Assembly (NCBI RefSeq): GCF_023913515.1
Contig: NZ_CP099391.1
Span: 682,001 to 746,000 of the forward strand
DNA length: 64,000 bases
Source: Natronococcus sp. CG52
GTDB lineage: Archaea > Halobacteriota > Halobacteria > Halobacteriales > Natrialbaceae
Direction of reading: 5' to 3'
Both the position numbers and the translations under genes were made by a program. The notes below the pieces were generated by a model that was not told the origin of the DNA, did no database searches, and was given only the letters and a program-made list of their open reading frames with translations. Positions 24,259-31,744 of the stretch are shown in pieces (position 1 is the first letter of the stretch; every line of letters begins with the position of its first letter).

Positions 24259-25457
24259 GCGGGGACGAACCGGAGCCGGAACTCGCCGTCGGCGCGGACG
24301 CGTTCACCCAGCGCGGCGAGGATCTCGAGGTGGCCGTCGTCGGCGGCGGTGCGATCGGCGCGACGGCCGCCTACGACCTGGCGTGCGAGGGAGTCGACGT
24401 GACGCTGTACGACCGCGGCTCCATCGCGAGCGGCTCGAGCGGCCGCGCCGCGGGCGTCTGTTACGACGCTTTCGCCGACTCGCTCGACGCCGAAATCGGG
24501 AGCGACGCGATCGAACGGTTTCGGTCGCTCTCGGGCGACGACACGTTCCCGTTCGTCGAGTGTCCCTACGTCTGGCTGGCCCGCGAGGGCGACGACCGCA
24601 GGGCGGACGCCATCCGGGAGCAGGTGACGCGGATGCAGGAGAACGGTCTCGTCGCCCTCGAGGCCGACGGCGACGATCTGGCGGACCGTTTCTCCGGCCT
24701 GCGGACGGACGACGTGGCGGTGGCGGGCATCGCCGGCGCCGCGGGCTACACCGATCCTGCCAGGTACACGGCCTGTCTCGCGGCCGCCGCGGACGGCGCC
24801 GGCGCGACGCTGCGGCCGGGGACGCCGGTCCGCGTTCGAACCGACCCCGCGCGGGTCGTGCTGGACGCAGACGGAACCAGTCACGAGGTCGACGCCGTGC
24901 TCGTCGCCGCGGGAGCCCACACGAAGCGCGTGCTCGCGGAGGCCGGGTTCTCGATCGCGATGAAGCCCTACCGGGTGCAGGCGCTCGTCGCCGCCCGCGA
25001 GTTCGCGGAGCCGATGTGTTACGACGCGACCGGGGAATTCTACCTGCGGCCTCACGCCGGCGGACTCCTGGCGGGCGACGGCACGGAGTACGTCGAGGCG
25101 GATCCGGACGCGTACGATCGCGACGCGTCACCGGGGTTCGCGGCCGGCCTGCTCGAGCGCGTCGACCACCGGCTGTCGGGCGTCGATCTGGATCCCGAGC
25201 GGGACCTCGAGCGGGCCTGGGCCGGGCTCTGTACGGCGACGCCGGATCGCGACCCGCTGGTCGGCCGACTCGAGGACGGGCTCTACGTCGCGACCGGGTT
25301 CCAGGGTCACGGCTTCATGCGCGCGCCGGCGATCGCCGAACGCGTCGCCGACGAGATCCTCGGCGGCGACGGGATCGACCCCTTCGACCCCGCGCGATTC
25401 GACGGCGACGAGGAGTTCGACGTCGTGGAGGGGATGACGATCGAGCCGGAGAACTAG
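24255..25457 (+). CDS. FAD-dependent oxidoreductase (DAO family)
   Basis: A 400-residue amine/amino-acid oxidase-type protein. The FAD-binding motif VAVVGGGAIGATAAYDLA starts near residue 28, followed by YDRGSIASGSSGRAAG. VAAGAHTKRVL lies mid-protein, and GLYVATGFQGHGFMRAPAIA is the C-terminal flavin-contact segment. The substrate is unknown; glycine/sarcosine oxidase relatives are nearest in style. Its start overlaps the creatininase-type stop by 4 bp. It converges with hsp20, and repeat copy C fills the gap. Confidence 0.88.
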   Translation: MSGDEPEPELAVGADAFTQRGEDLEVAVVGGGAIGATAAYDLACEGVDVTLYDRGSIASGSSGRAAGVCYDAFADSLDAEIGSDAIERFRSLSGDDTFPFVECPYVWLAREGDDRRADAIREQVTRMQENGLVALEADGDDLADRFSGLRTDDVAVAGIAGAAGYTDPARYTACLAAAADGAGATLRPGTPVRVRTDPARVVLDADGTSHEVDAVLVAAGAHTKRVLAEAGFSIAMKPYRVQALVAAREFAEPMCYDATGEFYLRPHAGGLLAGDGTEYVEADPDAYDRDASPGFAAGLLERVDHRLSGVDLDPERDLERAWAGLCTATPDRDPLVGRLEDGLYVATGFQGHGFMRAPAIAERVADEILGGDGIDPFDPARFDGDEEFDVVEGMTIEPEN

Positions 25458-25468
25458 TCGCCACCGAA

Positions 25469-25535
25469 ACAGCGCGTACTCGAGCGCACGGCGGCTGTGC
25501 GTTCGGCGTGTGATCCGTTTCAGTTGCTGCCGAAG
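25469..25535 (+). repeat. Dispersed hairpin repeat, copy C
   Basis: A diverged copy: CAGCGCGTACTCGAGCGCAC, 7-nt loop, GTGCGTTCGGCGTGTG, then ATCCGTTTCAGTTG. Stem arms are kept with one mismatch. It lies between the convergent stop codons of the FAD oxidoreductase and hsp20 and includes the hsp20 stop codon (25520-25522). Confidence 0.7.
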
Positions 25536-25984
25536 TCCCGGTCCTCGACGGTGAGCTCTTCGGCGTCGGTGGGTGTCGTATCGTGGTCGTCGCGGTCGTC
25601 CCCGAGCGAGGACGCCTTCGGAATCTCGATGCGGAGCGCACCTGACTCGGTTAGCTTGGCCGTTCCCGCGTCCGGTTCGACGACCGCGTCGCCGGGGAGT
25701 TCGGCCTCGCCCTCGAGTTCCATCCCGCGACCGGGAAAGCGCATCTCGTAGCCGTCGTGAAACTGTCGGAAGCGGTCGATCCGGATCTTGACGGTGCCCT
25801 CGAGGTAGCGGACCTGAATGTCGTCGGGCTCGGCACCGGGTGCGTCGAAGATGACGAGGTAGGACGTCTCGTCCTCGAGGAGATCGACCGGAAGCGGACG
25901 GTGGGTCTGGACGCGACCGTTCGCGCGACCGACCTGTCGGTAGAGCGCGTTTCCGACCGCACTACTGAGTTCCTTGAAGCTCAC
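25520..25984 (-). CDS. Hsp20 / alpha-crystallin small heat-shock protein
   Basis: A 154-residue holdase chaperone. Residues about 28-125 form the alpha-crystallin domain: PLPVDLLEDETSYLVIFDAP, GTVKIRIDRF and the closing SGALRIEIPKAS. A C-terminal acidic tail follows instead of a clear I-x-I motif. The start is GTG at 25984. The promoter region to 26100 contains AT-rich patches near 26090 that could be its TATA box. Heat or salt control is likely from the family but not shown here. Confidence 0.92.
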   Translation of the reverse strand: MSFKELSSAVGNALYRQVGRANGRVQTHRPLPVDLLEDETSYLVIFDAPGAEPDDIQVRYLEGTVKIRIDRFRQFHDGYEMRFPGRGMELEGEAELPGDAVVEPDAGTAKLTESGALRIEIPKASSLGDDRDDHDTTPTDAEELTVEDRDFGSN

Positions 25985-26144
25985 GGGCTGTCACCCCCGT
26001 TACGCGAGGGGAGGCGACCAGGTGCCGGGGCGGGGACCGGGCAGTAGATACTGGACATGACCTGACCTTTCGGTACGAGAGCCGCGTTCTTATTGGTTGT
26101 GATGGCTGAAATATCCGTTTGACGCCCTGGCGCTGCTCGACGGC

Positions 26145-26303
26145 TCAGAGCTCGACCGGTTCCAGGCAGTCGGTGCCGCCGCAGACCGGGCACGAGAGCT
26201 CCGAGACGTCGAATCCGTCGGGAACGTCGTAGGTGTAGTGGTTCTCGAAGAGGTCGAGAAAACAGTCCTCGGCGGTACAGACGATCTCTTCCGTCGGTGG
26301 CAT
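26145..26303 (-). CDS. DUF7559 small zinc-binding protein
   Basis: A 52-residue protein with two Cys pairs: IVCTAEDCFLDLFENHYTYD and LSCPVCGGTDCLEPVEL. This matches the haloarchaeal family DUF7559. Cys and His positions could bind one zinc. The frame is open upstream to 26603 but with unlikely composition, so ATG 26303 is the start. Function unknown. Confidence 0.82.
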   Translation of the reverse strand: MPPTEEIVCTAEDCFLDLFENHYTYDVPDGFDVSELSCPVCGGTDCLEPVEL

Positions 26304-26443
26304 GCGCGATAGTAGCGCTACCACGACCATCAACGTCGGGGTTACGGCACGGTGAGTCGCCCGCTTCGAAAGTGGCGCGCCGATTGAAATCGCTTCGAAC
26401 GTCGCGCGATCCGCCGGTGTCGGCTTCCCGACCTGCCCACCGA

Positions 26444-26552
26444 GGGGGTGGGAATGAAGGGGCGACGAGCCGGATTCGTGGGCCCGGCGCGTCGGGGCTT
26501 TGGGGTGGGACTGAAAGGGGTCGCCGGTCCGCCGCGAAGCGGCGACCGGCGA
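26444..26552 (+). repeat. Two GGTGGGANTGAARGGG motifs and a long hairpin
   Basis: GGGGGTGGGAATGAAGGGG starts at 26444 and TTGGGGTGGGACTGAAAGGG at 26500, 56-57 bp apart. A hairpin follows at once: TCGCCGGT and CGCCGC pair with GCGGCG and ACCGGCGA (26521-26552) around a GAA loop with one bulged C. It ends 49 bp before the radical SAM gene. The interval 26304-26601 holds no other feature except a TATA-like GTTTTACC at 26572-26579. Confidence 0.55.
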
Positions 26553-26601
26553 GGGCTTTCGTGTAGTCACCGTTTTACCGCTCGAGGCGCTATCCGACGC
26601 C

Positions 26602-28329
26602 ATGACCGACCCCGAGACGCTGTCGGTGACGATCGTCGACGGCTACGTCGACGAGCCCGCCCACTTCGGGGTGCCGCCGTACATCTCGACGTACCCCCGG
26701 TACGCGGCGGGTGCGCTCGTCGACGCGGGCGTCCCGCGCGAGCGGATCACGTACCACACGATCGACGGTCTGCGCGACGAGCCCGACCGGTGGCGCGACG
26801 TCGACGAAGCGGATCTCATGATCTACCTCGGCGGCATGACCGTTCCCGGCAAGTACGTCGGTGGGACCCCCGCCGAGCCCGACGAGGTGCGGAAACTCGC
26901 CTGGACGGCGAACGGAACCAGCCTGATGGGCGGCCCCGTCAAGTTCGGCGTCGGCGACGCCAACGAGGGCGGAACCGAGACCGAACGTCAGGATCTGGAC
27001 TTCGACTTCGTCGCCAAGGGCGACGTCGAGGCCGCCGTCTTCGACCTCGTCGAGAGCGGCCTCGAGGGGTTCAACAACCGGATGCGCGACGTCGACGAGG
27101 TCTCGCGGTGGGCCCAGGAGGGCGCGTTCATCGTCGAGCAACACCCCAACCACCCCGAGTACCTGATCTGCGAGCTCGAGACCTCTCGCGGCTGCGCGTA
27201 CCGGTGCTCGTTCTGTACCGAACCGCTGTACGGAAACCCCTCGTTCCGGCCGCCGCCGACGGTCGTCGGCGAGGTCGACGCGCTCTCGAATTTCGGCGTC
27301 AAACACTTCCGGATCGGGCGGCAGGCCGACATCCTCGCCTACGGCGGCGACGGCGAGGCGCCCAACCCCGAGGCGCTTCGGGAGCTGTACGGCGGCATCC
27401 GTGAGGTCGCCCCCGACCTCGAGACGCTCCACCTGGACAACATGAACCCCATCACGATCGTCAACTGGCCCGAACAGAGCCGGGAGGGGATTCGAATCAT
27501 CGCCGAGCACAACACGCCGGGCGATACGGCCGCGTTTGGTCTCGAGTCCGCCGACCCGCTCGTCCAGGAGGAGAACAACCTGAACGTCACCGCCGAGGAG
27601 TGTTTCCAGGCGGTCAAGATCGTCAACGAGGAAGCCGGATGGCGGCCCGGCGAGGATCCCGCCGACGCGCCGACGTTCGGTGAGAACGCGCCGCGGCGTC
27701 TCCCGAAACTGCTCCCCGGCATCAACCTCCTGCACGGGCTCAAGGGCGAGCGCGAGGAGACCTACGAGCGCAACCTCGAGTTCCTCCACCGGGTCTACGA
27801 CGAGGGCTACATGCTACGGCGGGTCAACATCCGCCAGGTGATGGCCTTCGACGGCACCGACATGTCCGATACCGGTGCCGAGATCGCGAACGAGCACAAG
27901 AAGCTGTTCAAGCGCTACAAACAGCAGGTCCGCGAGGAGATCGACAACCCGATGCTCGCCCGCGTCACCCCGCCGGGAACGGTCCTGCCGGACATTCACC
28001 TCGAGTACCACCAGGACGGCAAGACGTTCGGGCGACAGCTGGGCACCTACCCGCTGCTGGTCGGCATTCCCGGCGAGCGCGAACTCGGCCGAACGATCGA
28101 CGTCGCCGTCGTCGACCACGGCTACCGGTCGGTGACCGGCGTCCCCTATCCGCTCGATCTCAACGACGCGTCGATGGACGAACTCACCGTCATCCCAGGA
28201 ATCGGCGATTCGACCGCGGGCGATATCGTCGTCAACCGCCCGTACGAGTCCATCGGCGAGGCCGATCTCGGGACCGACGTCGACCTCGAGGGAGTCGTCA
28301 CGACGCGACCGTTCGAGCGGGCGGACTGA
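26602..28329 (+). CDS. Radical SAM protein with C-terminal helix-hairpin-helix
   Basis: A 575-residue protein. An N-terminal B12-binding-like region covers about 1-180. The radical SAM cluster is Cys198-x3-Cys202-x2-Cys205 in SRGCAYRCSFC, followed by KHFRIGRQADIL. The C-terminal end has a helix-hairpin-helix DNA/RNA-binding motif, ASMDELTVIPGIGDSTAGDI. Archaeal relatives are uncharacterised, although the layout resembles RNA-modifying methylthiotransferases. The small TRAM protein 95 bp downstream is a likely partner for RNA binding. Confidence 0.88.
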   Translation: MTDPETLSVTIVDGYVDEPAHFGVPPYISTYPRYAAGALVDAGVPRERITYHTIDGLRDEPDRWRDVDEADLMIYLGGMTVPGKYVGGTPAEPDEVRKLAWTANGTSLMGGPVKFGVGDANEGGTETERQDLDFDFVAKGDVEAAVFDLVESGLEGFNNRMRDVDEVSRWAQEGAFIVEQHPNHPEYLICELETSRGCAYRCSFCTEPLYGNPSFRPPPTVVGEVDALSNFGVKHFRIGRQADILAYGGDGEAPNPEALRELYGGIREVAPDLETLHLDNMNPITIVNWPEQSREGIRIIAEHNTPGDTAAFGLESADPLVQEENNLNVTAEECFQAVKIVNEEAGWRPGEDPADAPTFGENAPRRLPKLLPGINLLHGLKGEREETYERNLEFLHRVYDEGYMLRRVNIRQVMAFDGTDMSDTGAEIANEHKKLFKRYKQQVREEIDNPMLARVTPPGTVLPDIHLEYHQDGKTFGRQLGTYPLLVGIPGERELGRTIDVAVVDHGYRSVTGVPYPLDLNDASMDELTVIPGIGDSTAGDIVVNRPYESIGEADLGTDVDLEGVVTTRPFERAD

Positions 28330-28424
28330 GCGCGATCGGCAAGTTGACTGCCACCGTTCACCACGGTAGACGGTCGGTAGTTCTATTACGGTTGCCACTC
28401 TGAGTCAAACTTGAGGGTCTACCT

Positions 28425-28835
28425 GTGGAAATATCTGAAAAACTGCTGTGTTTGTTCAGTACGGAAGTCTCGGCAGAGGAGGATCGATACGTCATCGAGG
28501 TGCCACGACAGGAGGTCGAAACCGGCGACATCGACGCCGGTGACGTCTACCGCGTCGCGCTCATTTCTCGTGATGAAACAACAGAGGAGACGACATCCGC
28601 GTCGGCGAGCCAGCCACAGACCGCGCCGTCGGAGCCACAGCCGCCGGTCGACGTCGGCGAGACGCGGTACGTCGAAATCGAAGACATCGGCAAGCAGGGT
28701 GACGGCATCGCCCGCGTCGAGCGCGGCTACGTCATCATCGTTCCCGGCGCGGACGTCGGCGAACGCGTCAAGGTCGAAATCTCCGAGGTCAAGTCGAACT
28801 TCGCCGTCGGCGAGATCATCGAGGAGACGTTCTAG
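28425..28835 (+). CDS. TRAM-domain RNA-binding protein
   Basis: A 136-residue protein with a GTG start at 28425 fixed by the conserved N-terminus VEISEKLLCLFSTEVSAE. A linker of Ser/Pro/Gln follows (about 50-75). The C-terminal 60 residues are the TRAM domain: RYVEIEDIGKQGDGIARVER, then YVIIVPGADVGERV. Archaeal stand-alone TRAM proteins act as RNA chaperones in other species. It follows the radical SAM gene and precedes a row of strong hairpins. Confidence 0.9.
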   Translation: MEISEKLLCLFSTEVSAEEDRYVIEVPRQEVETGDIDAGDVYRVALISRDETTEETTSASASQPQTAPSEPQPPVDVGETRYVEIEDIGKQGDGIARVERGYVIIVPGADVGERVKVEISEVKSNFAVGEIIEETF

Positions 28836-28838
28836 AGA

Positions 28839-28907
28839 CGAACTTTTTTGCCGCGGAATTGACTGGCGTCGGAGACGCCAGCCTCAACCCCCCGGCAAAA
28901 AAGTTCG
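28839..28907 (+). terminator. Nested hairpin with 15-bp outer stem after the TRAM gene
   Basis: CGAACTTTTTTGCCG (28839-28853) and CGGCAAAAAAGTTCG (28893-28907) are perfect complements. Inside, CTGGCGTC (28863-28870) and GACGCCAG (28874-28881) form a second perfect stem with a GGA loop. The T6 in the left arm follows the stop codon by 8 bp, so it should end transcription of the TRAM gene, but the nested form is more elaborate than a terminator needs. Confidence 0.65.
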
Positions 28908-28920
28908 ATGAAAAAAGAGC

Positions 28921-28980
28921 CGAGCGCGCCCCTCGGGCGCGCTCGGGGAAACGGCGCGCGAAGCGCGCCGTATGCCGTTT
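28921..28980. repeat. Two further perfect hairpins with triloops
   Basis: CGAGCGCGCCC (28921-28931) pairs with GGGCGCGCTCG (28935-28945) around a CTC loop. ACGGCGCGC (28951-28959) pairs with GCGCGCCGT (28963-28971) around a GAA loop. In addition AAACGGC (28949-28955) can pair with GCCGTTT (28974-28980), which would exclude the second of these stems. With the nested hairpin just before, this makes three structures in 142 bp. Confidence 0.65.
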
Positions 28981-29094
28981 CATTGTGTTAGTCCACGTAC
29001 CTCTAGCTTGACAACTGATACCTACAGGTGCGCACTGAACGCTGCTGCAACTTGTCTGAGAAAGAACTTATACTCTTAATTGATTATAACTGAT

Positions 29095-29520
29095 ATGAAC
29101 CGTCGAACGGCCCTTGCGATGATTAGCACTGGGGCAATAGCGGGAGGCGCTGGTTACTTCTTTTTTGAAAGAGCTGGCCCTATTAATTTTCAACTCATGA
29201 ATTTCACTGGGAGGACACAAAATGTTGATGTTATTATCTCCGAAGACGGCGGAGAGACGGTATTGAATGAATCGTATGAAATTGATGAACGAAAGACTCG
29301 CGGAGCAACTGTAATTCGGGAAGACGAATTTACTGAAGCAGTTAATGGTGATATATTTAATACCGTTATTGAACTTTCCAGCGGTGAGTCAGAGGAGAGC
29401 GGGTTCCAGATGATGTGCAATGAGAGTGATATGACATCGGATTTGTTCGTAGCGGAGATACGGGAAAACCGTGAGAGAGACGATATATATTTTGAGTTTG
29501 ACCAATCTGTCTGTGGTTGA
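29095..29520 (+). CDS. Predicted exported or anchored protein, AT-rich gene
   Basis: A 141-residue protein. The start MNRRTALAMISTGAIAGG has twin Arg followed by a hydrophobic run and GYFFF, resembling a Tat signal or membrane anchor; there is no lipobox Cys. The rest is beta-rich and acidic with two Cys (QMMCNES and the final SVCG). I do not recognise a family. ATG 29095 follows a TATA-like ACTTATAC by about 25 bp. Codons are far richer in A/T than the neighbours, which suggests transfer from outside. Confidence 0.65.
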   Translation: MNRRTALAMISTGAIAGGAGYFFFERAGPINFQLMNFTGRTQNVDVIISEDGGETVLNESYEIDERKTRGATVIREDEFTEAVNGDIFNTVIELSSGESEESGFQMMCNESDMTSDLFVAEIRENRERDDIYFEFDQSVCG

Positions 29521-29845
29521 AGTTCACAAAACGTATTCAGAACGATTTCATGACAGCCGACAGTGAAATTGATTGTTGCTCCGTTACCTACTTCGCCTGT
29601 ACTGAACAGTGATACGTGAAGCGTGGCTGAAGCGAATCGTCTGCTTCGTAGCAACAGGAGCTTACCACGCCCTCCCCCAACCGATTCGCTCGCGCAACGT
29701 TGTCGACGCCCTCACTTACGCTCGGTCGGCCGGCAGCGCCCGCCATTGCGTACGGTAACTCCGTCTGAAGTGAGACGCCGGGTACCGGTCCAGAACGCGA
29801 CTGACAGATGCTCGCAGAAATAGAGAACCGTTTTCTCACGACCAC
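29521..29845. other. Gene-free stretch after the AT-rich gene
   Basis: About 325 bp. The first 100 bp continue the AT-rich character of the gene before it; the composition then returns to normal near 29640. Open frames on both strands lack recognisable motifs. It may be the scar of an old insertion, but I see no terminal repeats. Confidence 0.4.
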
Positions 29846-30610
29846 CTACTCCGGAATCGTCTCGCGGAACGTCTCCGGACCGTCGTGGAAACAGTCTCCG
29901 ACGACGATAGCGTCCGCACCGGCCTCGAGGATCTCGCTCGCTTTCTCGGCGCTGTTGATCCCGCCACCGTAGAACAGCGCCGTCTCCGAGAGATATTTCG
30001 AGGCCGCCTCGACGTCCGCCGGGCCGCCGTAGGTGCCCGAGTACTCGACGTAGAAGATCGGAAAGTCGTAGAACGCTTCCGTGGCGAGGGCGGCACCGGC
30101 GACCTCCTCCGGGGTGTACCTCGCGTCGACGCCCGAGACGGCGGCCGCCGTCGACTCGAGGTGCTGGACGACGTACCCCTCGCCGACCACTTTCGTCGCG
30201 AGTTCGGCCACCGCGTCGATACCCTTCGACGCGATCAGATCCCCGACGACCGGGACGCTCGAGCCGAGCAACTCGTCAGGCTTCCGGCCGACTTCGGTGA
30301 AGAGGTCGACGTGCTTGCCGACGAAGTGATCCCGGTCGCCGTTGTACACCGCGGGAATCGAGAGGTAGTCGGCGGCCTCGATGGTGTCCGTCGAGACGTG
30401 GTCCGAACTGTACGGTTCCTGGAGGACGGGGAGCCCCGGGAGCGCCCCTTTGACGCGTTCGATCGCGTCGAGGCTGTTGTCCTCGCTGACGTTATCGGAG
30501 CCGCCGACGAGCACCATGTCGGTCCCCTCGAGTATCTCGAGGTCCGACGGTAACGGCTTGGCCGGATCGACCTTCGTGACGTGGGTGATCTCCTCCCAGT
30601 CGATATCCAT
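29846..30610 (-). CDS. Geranylgeranylglyceryl phosphate synthase
   Basis: Catalyses the first ether bond of archaeal membrane lipids, joining sn-glycerol 1-phosphate to geranylgeranyl diphosphate. It has 254 residues in a TIM-barrel of the PcrB/GGGPS family. Seen are HVTKVDPAKPL, LVGGSDNVSEDN, PIFYVEYSGTYGGP and the phosphate-binding LFYGGGINSAEKA, then ADAIVVGDC. The start is ATG 30610 (MDIDWEEITHVTK). It lies 59 bp after the YkgJ-type gene on the same strand and is probably co-transcribed with it. Confidence 0.95.
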   Translation of the reverse strand: MDIDWEEITHVTKVDPAKPLPSDLEILEGTDMVLVGGSDNVSEDNSLDAIERVKGALPGLPVLQEPYSSDHVSTDTIEAADYLSIPAVYNGDRDHFVGKHVDLFTEVGRKPDELLGSSVPVVGDLIASKGIDAVAELATKVVGEGYVVQHLESTAAAVSGVDARYTPEEVAGAALATEAFYDFPIFYVEYSGTYGGPADVEAASKYLSETALFYGGGINSAEKASEILEAGADAIVVGDCFHDGPETFRETIPE

Positions 30611-30669
30611 GGCGACGGATTCAGCGGTTGCGCCTAATTCCTGTCGGTTTCGCGCGGCTTCGCCGTCGC

Positions 30670-31377
30670 CTATTCCGAATGTGGCATCTCGTCTCCGAGC
30701 GGCGTCCCGTCGATCCGTTTCGCCCCTTCGGAGTCGTGGACGACGACGCTCTCGGAGTCGGGAGCGGCCGGCTCGTAGTTGTCCCGGACGCCGATCGCCT
30801 CCTCGAGTTCCCGGACGGCGCGTTCCTTCAGCGCGCCGGCGAGTTCCTCGGCGTCCTCGCGAGAGATGTCTCGGCCGAGTCCCTCGCACTCGTGGGCGCG
30901 AACGATTCCTTCCTCGTCGACCGCTTCGCCCATCGGCTGGCTGGTGCCGGCGAGGGCGACGCTGAAGGGGTAGGTGCGGCAGATCAGGGGACGATCGTCG
31001 TGGGCGGTACAGGCGCCGACGCCGTCGTCGCCCTCCGCGTAGAAGGCGCAGTCGCCGCAGCCGTCGGTCTGAAGCGCCCACTCGAAGGTCTCGCCCTCGA
31101 GACCCCCGTCTCGCTCCTCGAGGCCGTAAGGCATGGGTCGGGCGACGTCGCGCCAGTCGCGCTCGCCGGACTCGGGAACGGCGTCGCTATCGACGTCGGC
31201 GTCCTCGAGGTGGCGAACCTCGTCGGGGAACACCGTCGCCGTGTGTTCGTCCTCGCCGTGGCCCGTACAGCAGGCGCCACAGCGGGTACACTCGAAGCCG
31301 ATCGACTCGACGGCGTCGGCGAGGTCGTCGATCGCGAGGTCGCGGGCCTGCTCGAGTTCGGCCTCCAGCGATTGCAC
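30670..31377 (-). CDS. YkgJ-family cysteine-cluster protein
   Basis: A 235-residue protein with a Cys cluster likely to bind zinc or an Fe-S cluster: FECTRCGACCTGHGED near residue 28, then DGCGDCAFY, GACTAHDDRPLICRTYPF and HECEGLG. This Cys-rich arrangement defines the YkgJ (UPF0153) family, whose function is not settled. It precedes GGGP synthase by 59 bp on the same strand. Start ATG 31377. Confidence 0.9.
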   Translation of the reverse strand: MQSLEAELEQARDLAIDDLADAVESIGFECTRCGACCTGHGEDEHTATVFPDEVRHLEDADVDSDAVPESGERDWRDVARPMPYGLEERDGGLEGETFEWALQTDGCGDCAFYAEGDDGVGACTAHDDRPLICRTYPFSVALAGTSQPMGEAVDEEGIVRAHECEGLGRDISREDAEELAGALKERAVRELEEAIGVRDNYEPAAPDSESVVVHDSEGAKRIDGTPLGDEMPHSE

Positions 31378-31480
31378 ACCCTATCTGACGCGCCGAGCGA
31401 CAAAAGCCGGTCGCTTGTGGCCGACAGCTCGCGACGGACGCGGAGTAACCGTTACGAGTATCCACGTGCTACGACACCTA

Positions 31481-31744
31481 ATGACATCGCTCAACGAGGA
31501 GATGGCCGACGTACAGACGGAGATCGACCAGGTTCGGGAACACCTTCGTGCGGAGGTTCCCGACCTCTTCGCGTTCGACGTCACCGTCAGCAGAATCGAG
31601 TACAACGCGAACAACAACAGCGTCACGCTCACGGTCGAGCCGAGCTCCGAAGCGCGCAAGCAGATCTCCGAAGAGTTCGGCGGCGTGCGAGTGCGGATGG
31701 AAGACCAGTTGACGTTCGAGTTCCAGTTCACCTCGGACGCGTAG
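31481..31744 (+). CDS. Small conserved acidic protein
   Basis: An 87-residue protein with a helical first part (EEMADVQTEIDQVREHLRAE) and a beta-rich second part (FDVTVSRIEYNANNNSVTLT). I do not know its family, although the composition is that of a genuine haloarchaeal gene. Its last 17 bp overlap the end of the convergent metallo-beta-lactamase-fold gene. The start is ATG 31481. Confidence 0.65.
   Translation: MTSLNEEMADVQTEIDQVREHLRAEVPDLFAFDVTVSRIEYNANNNSVTLTVEPSSEARKQISEEFGGVRVRMEDQLTFEFQFTSDA

Noticed and set aside
26444-26552. CRISPR array
   Set aside because: Only two partial motif copies, missing the usual GTTTCAGACG half, with no regular repeat-spacer series and no cas genes in the window.
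29588-29845. Remnant transposase gene after the AT-rich island
   Set aside because: No transposase motif or terminal repeat could be recognised in any frame; I describe it only as a gene-free stretch.
31728-31744. 17-bp overlap of convergent genes as evidence of antisense control
   Set aside because: Short convergent overlaps are common in compact archaeal genomes; nothing else supports regulation. The same holds for the 4-bp overlap at 50688-50691.
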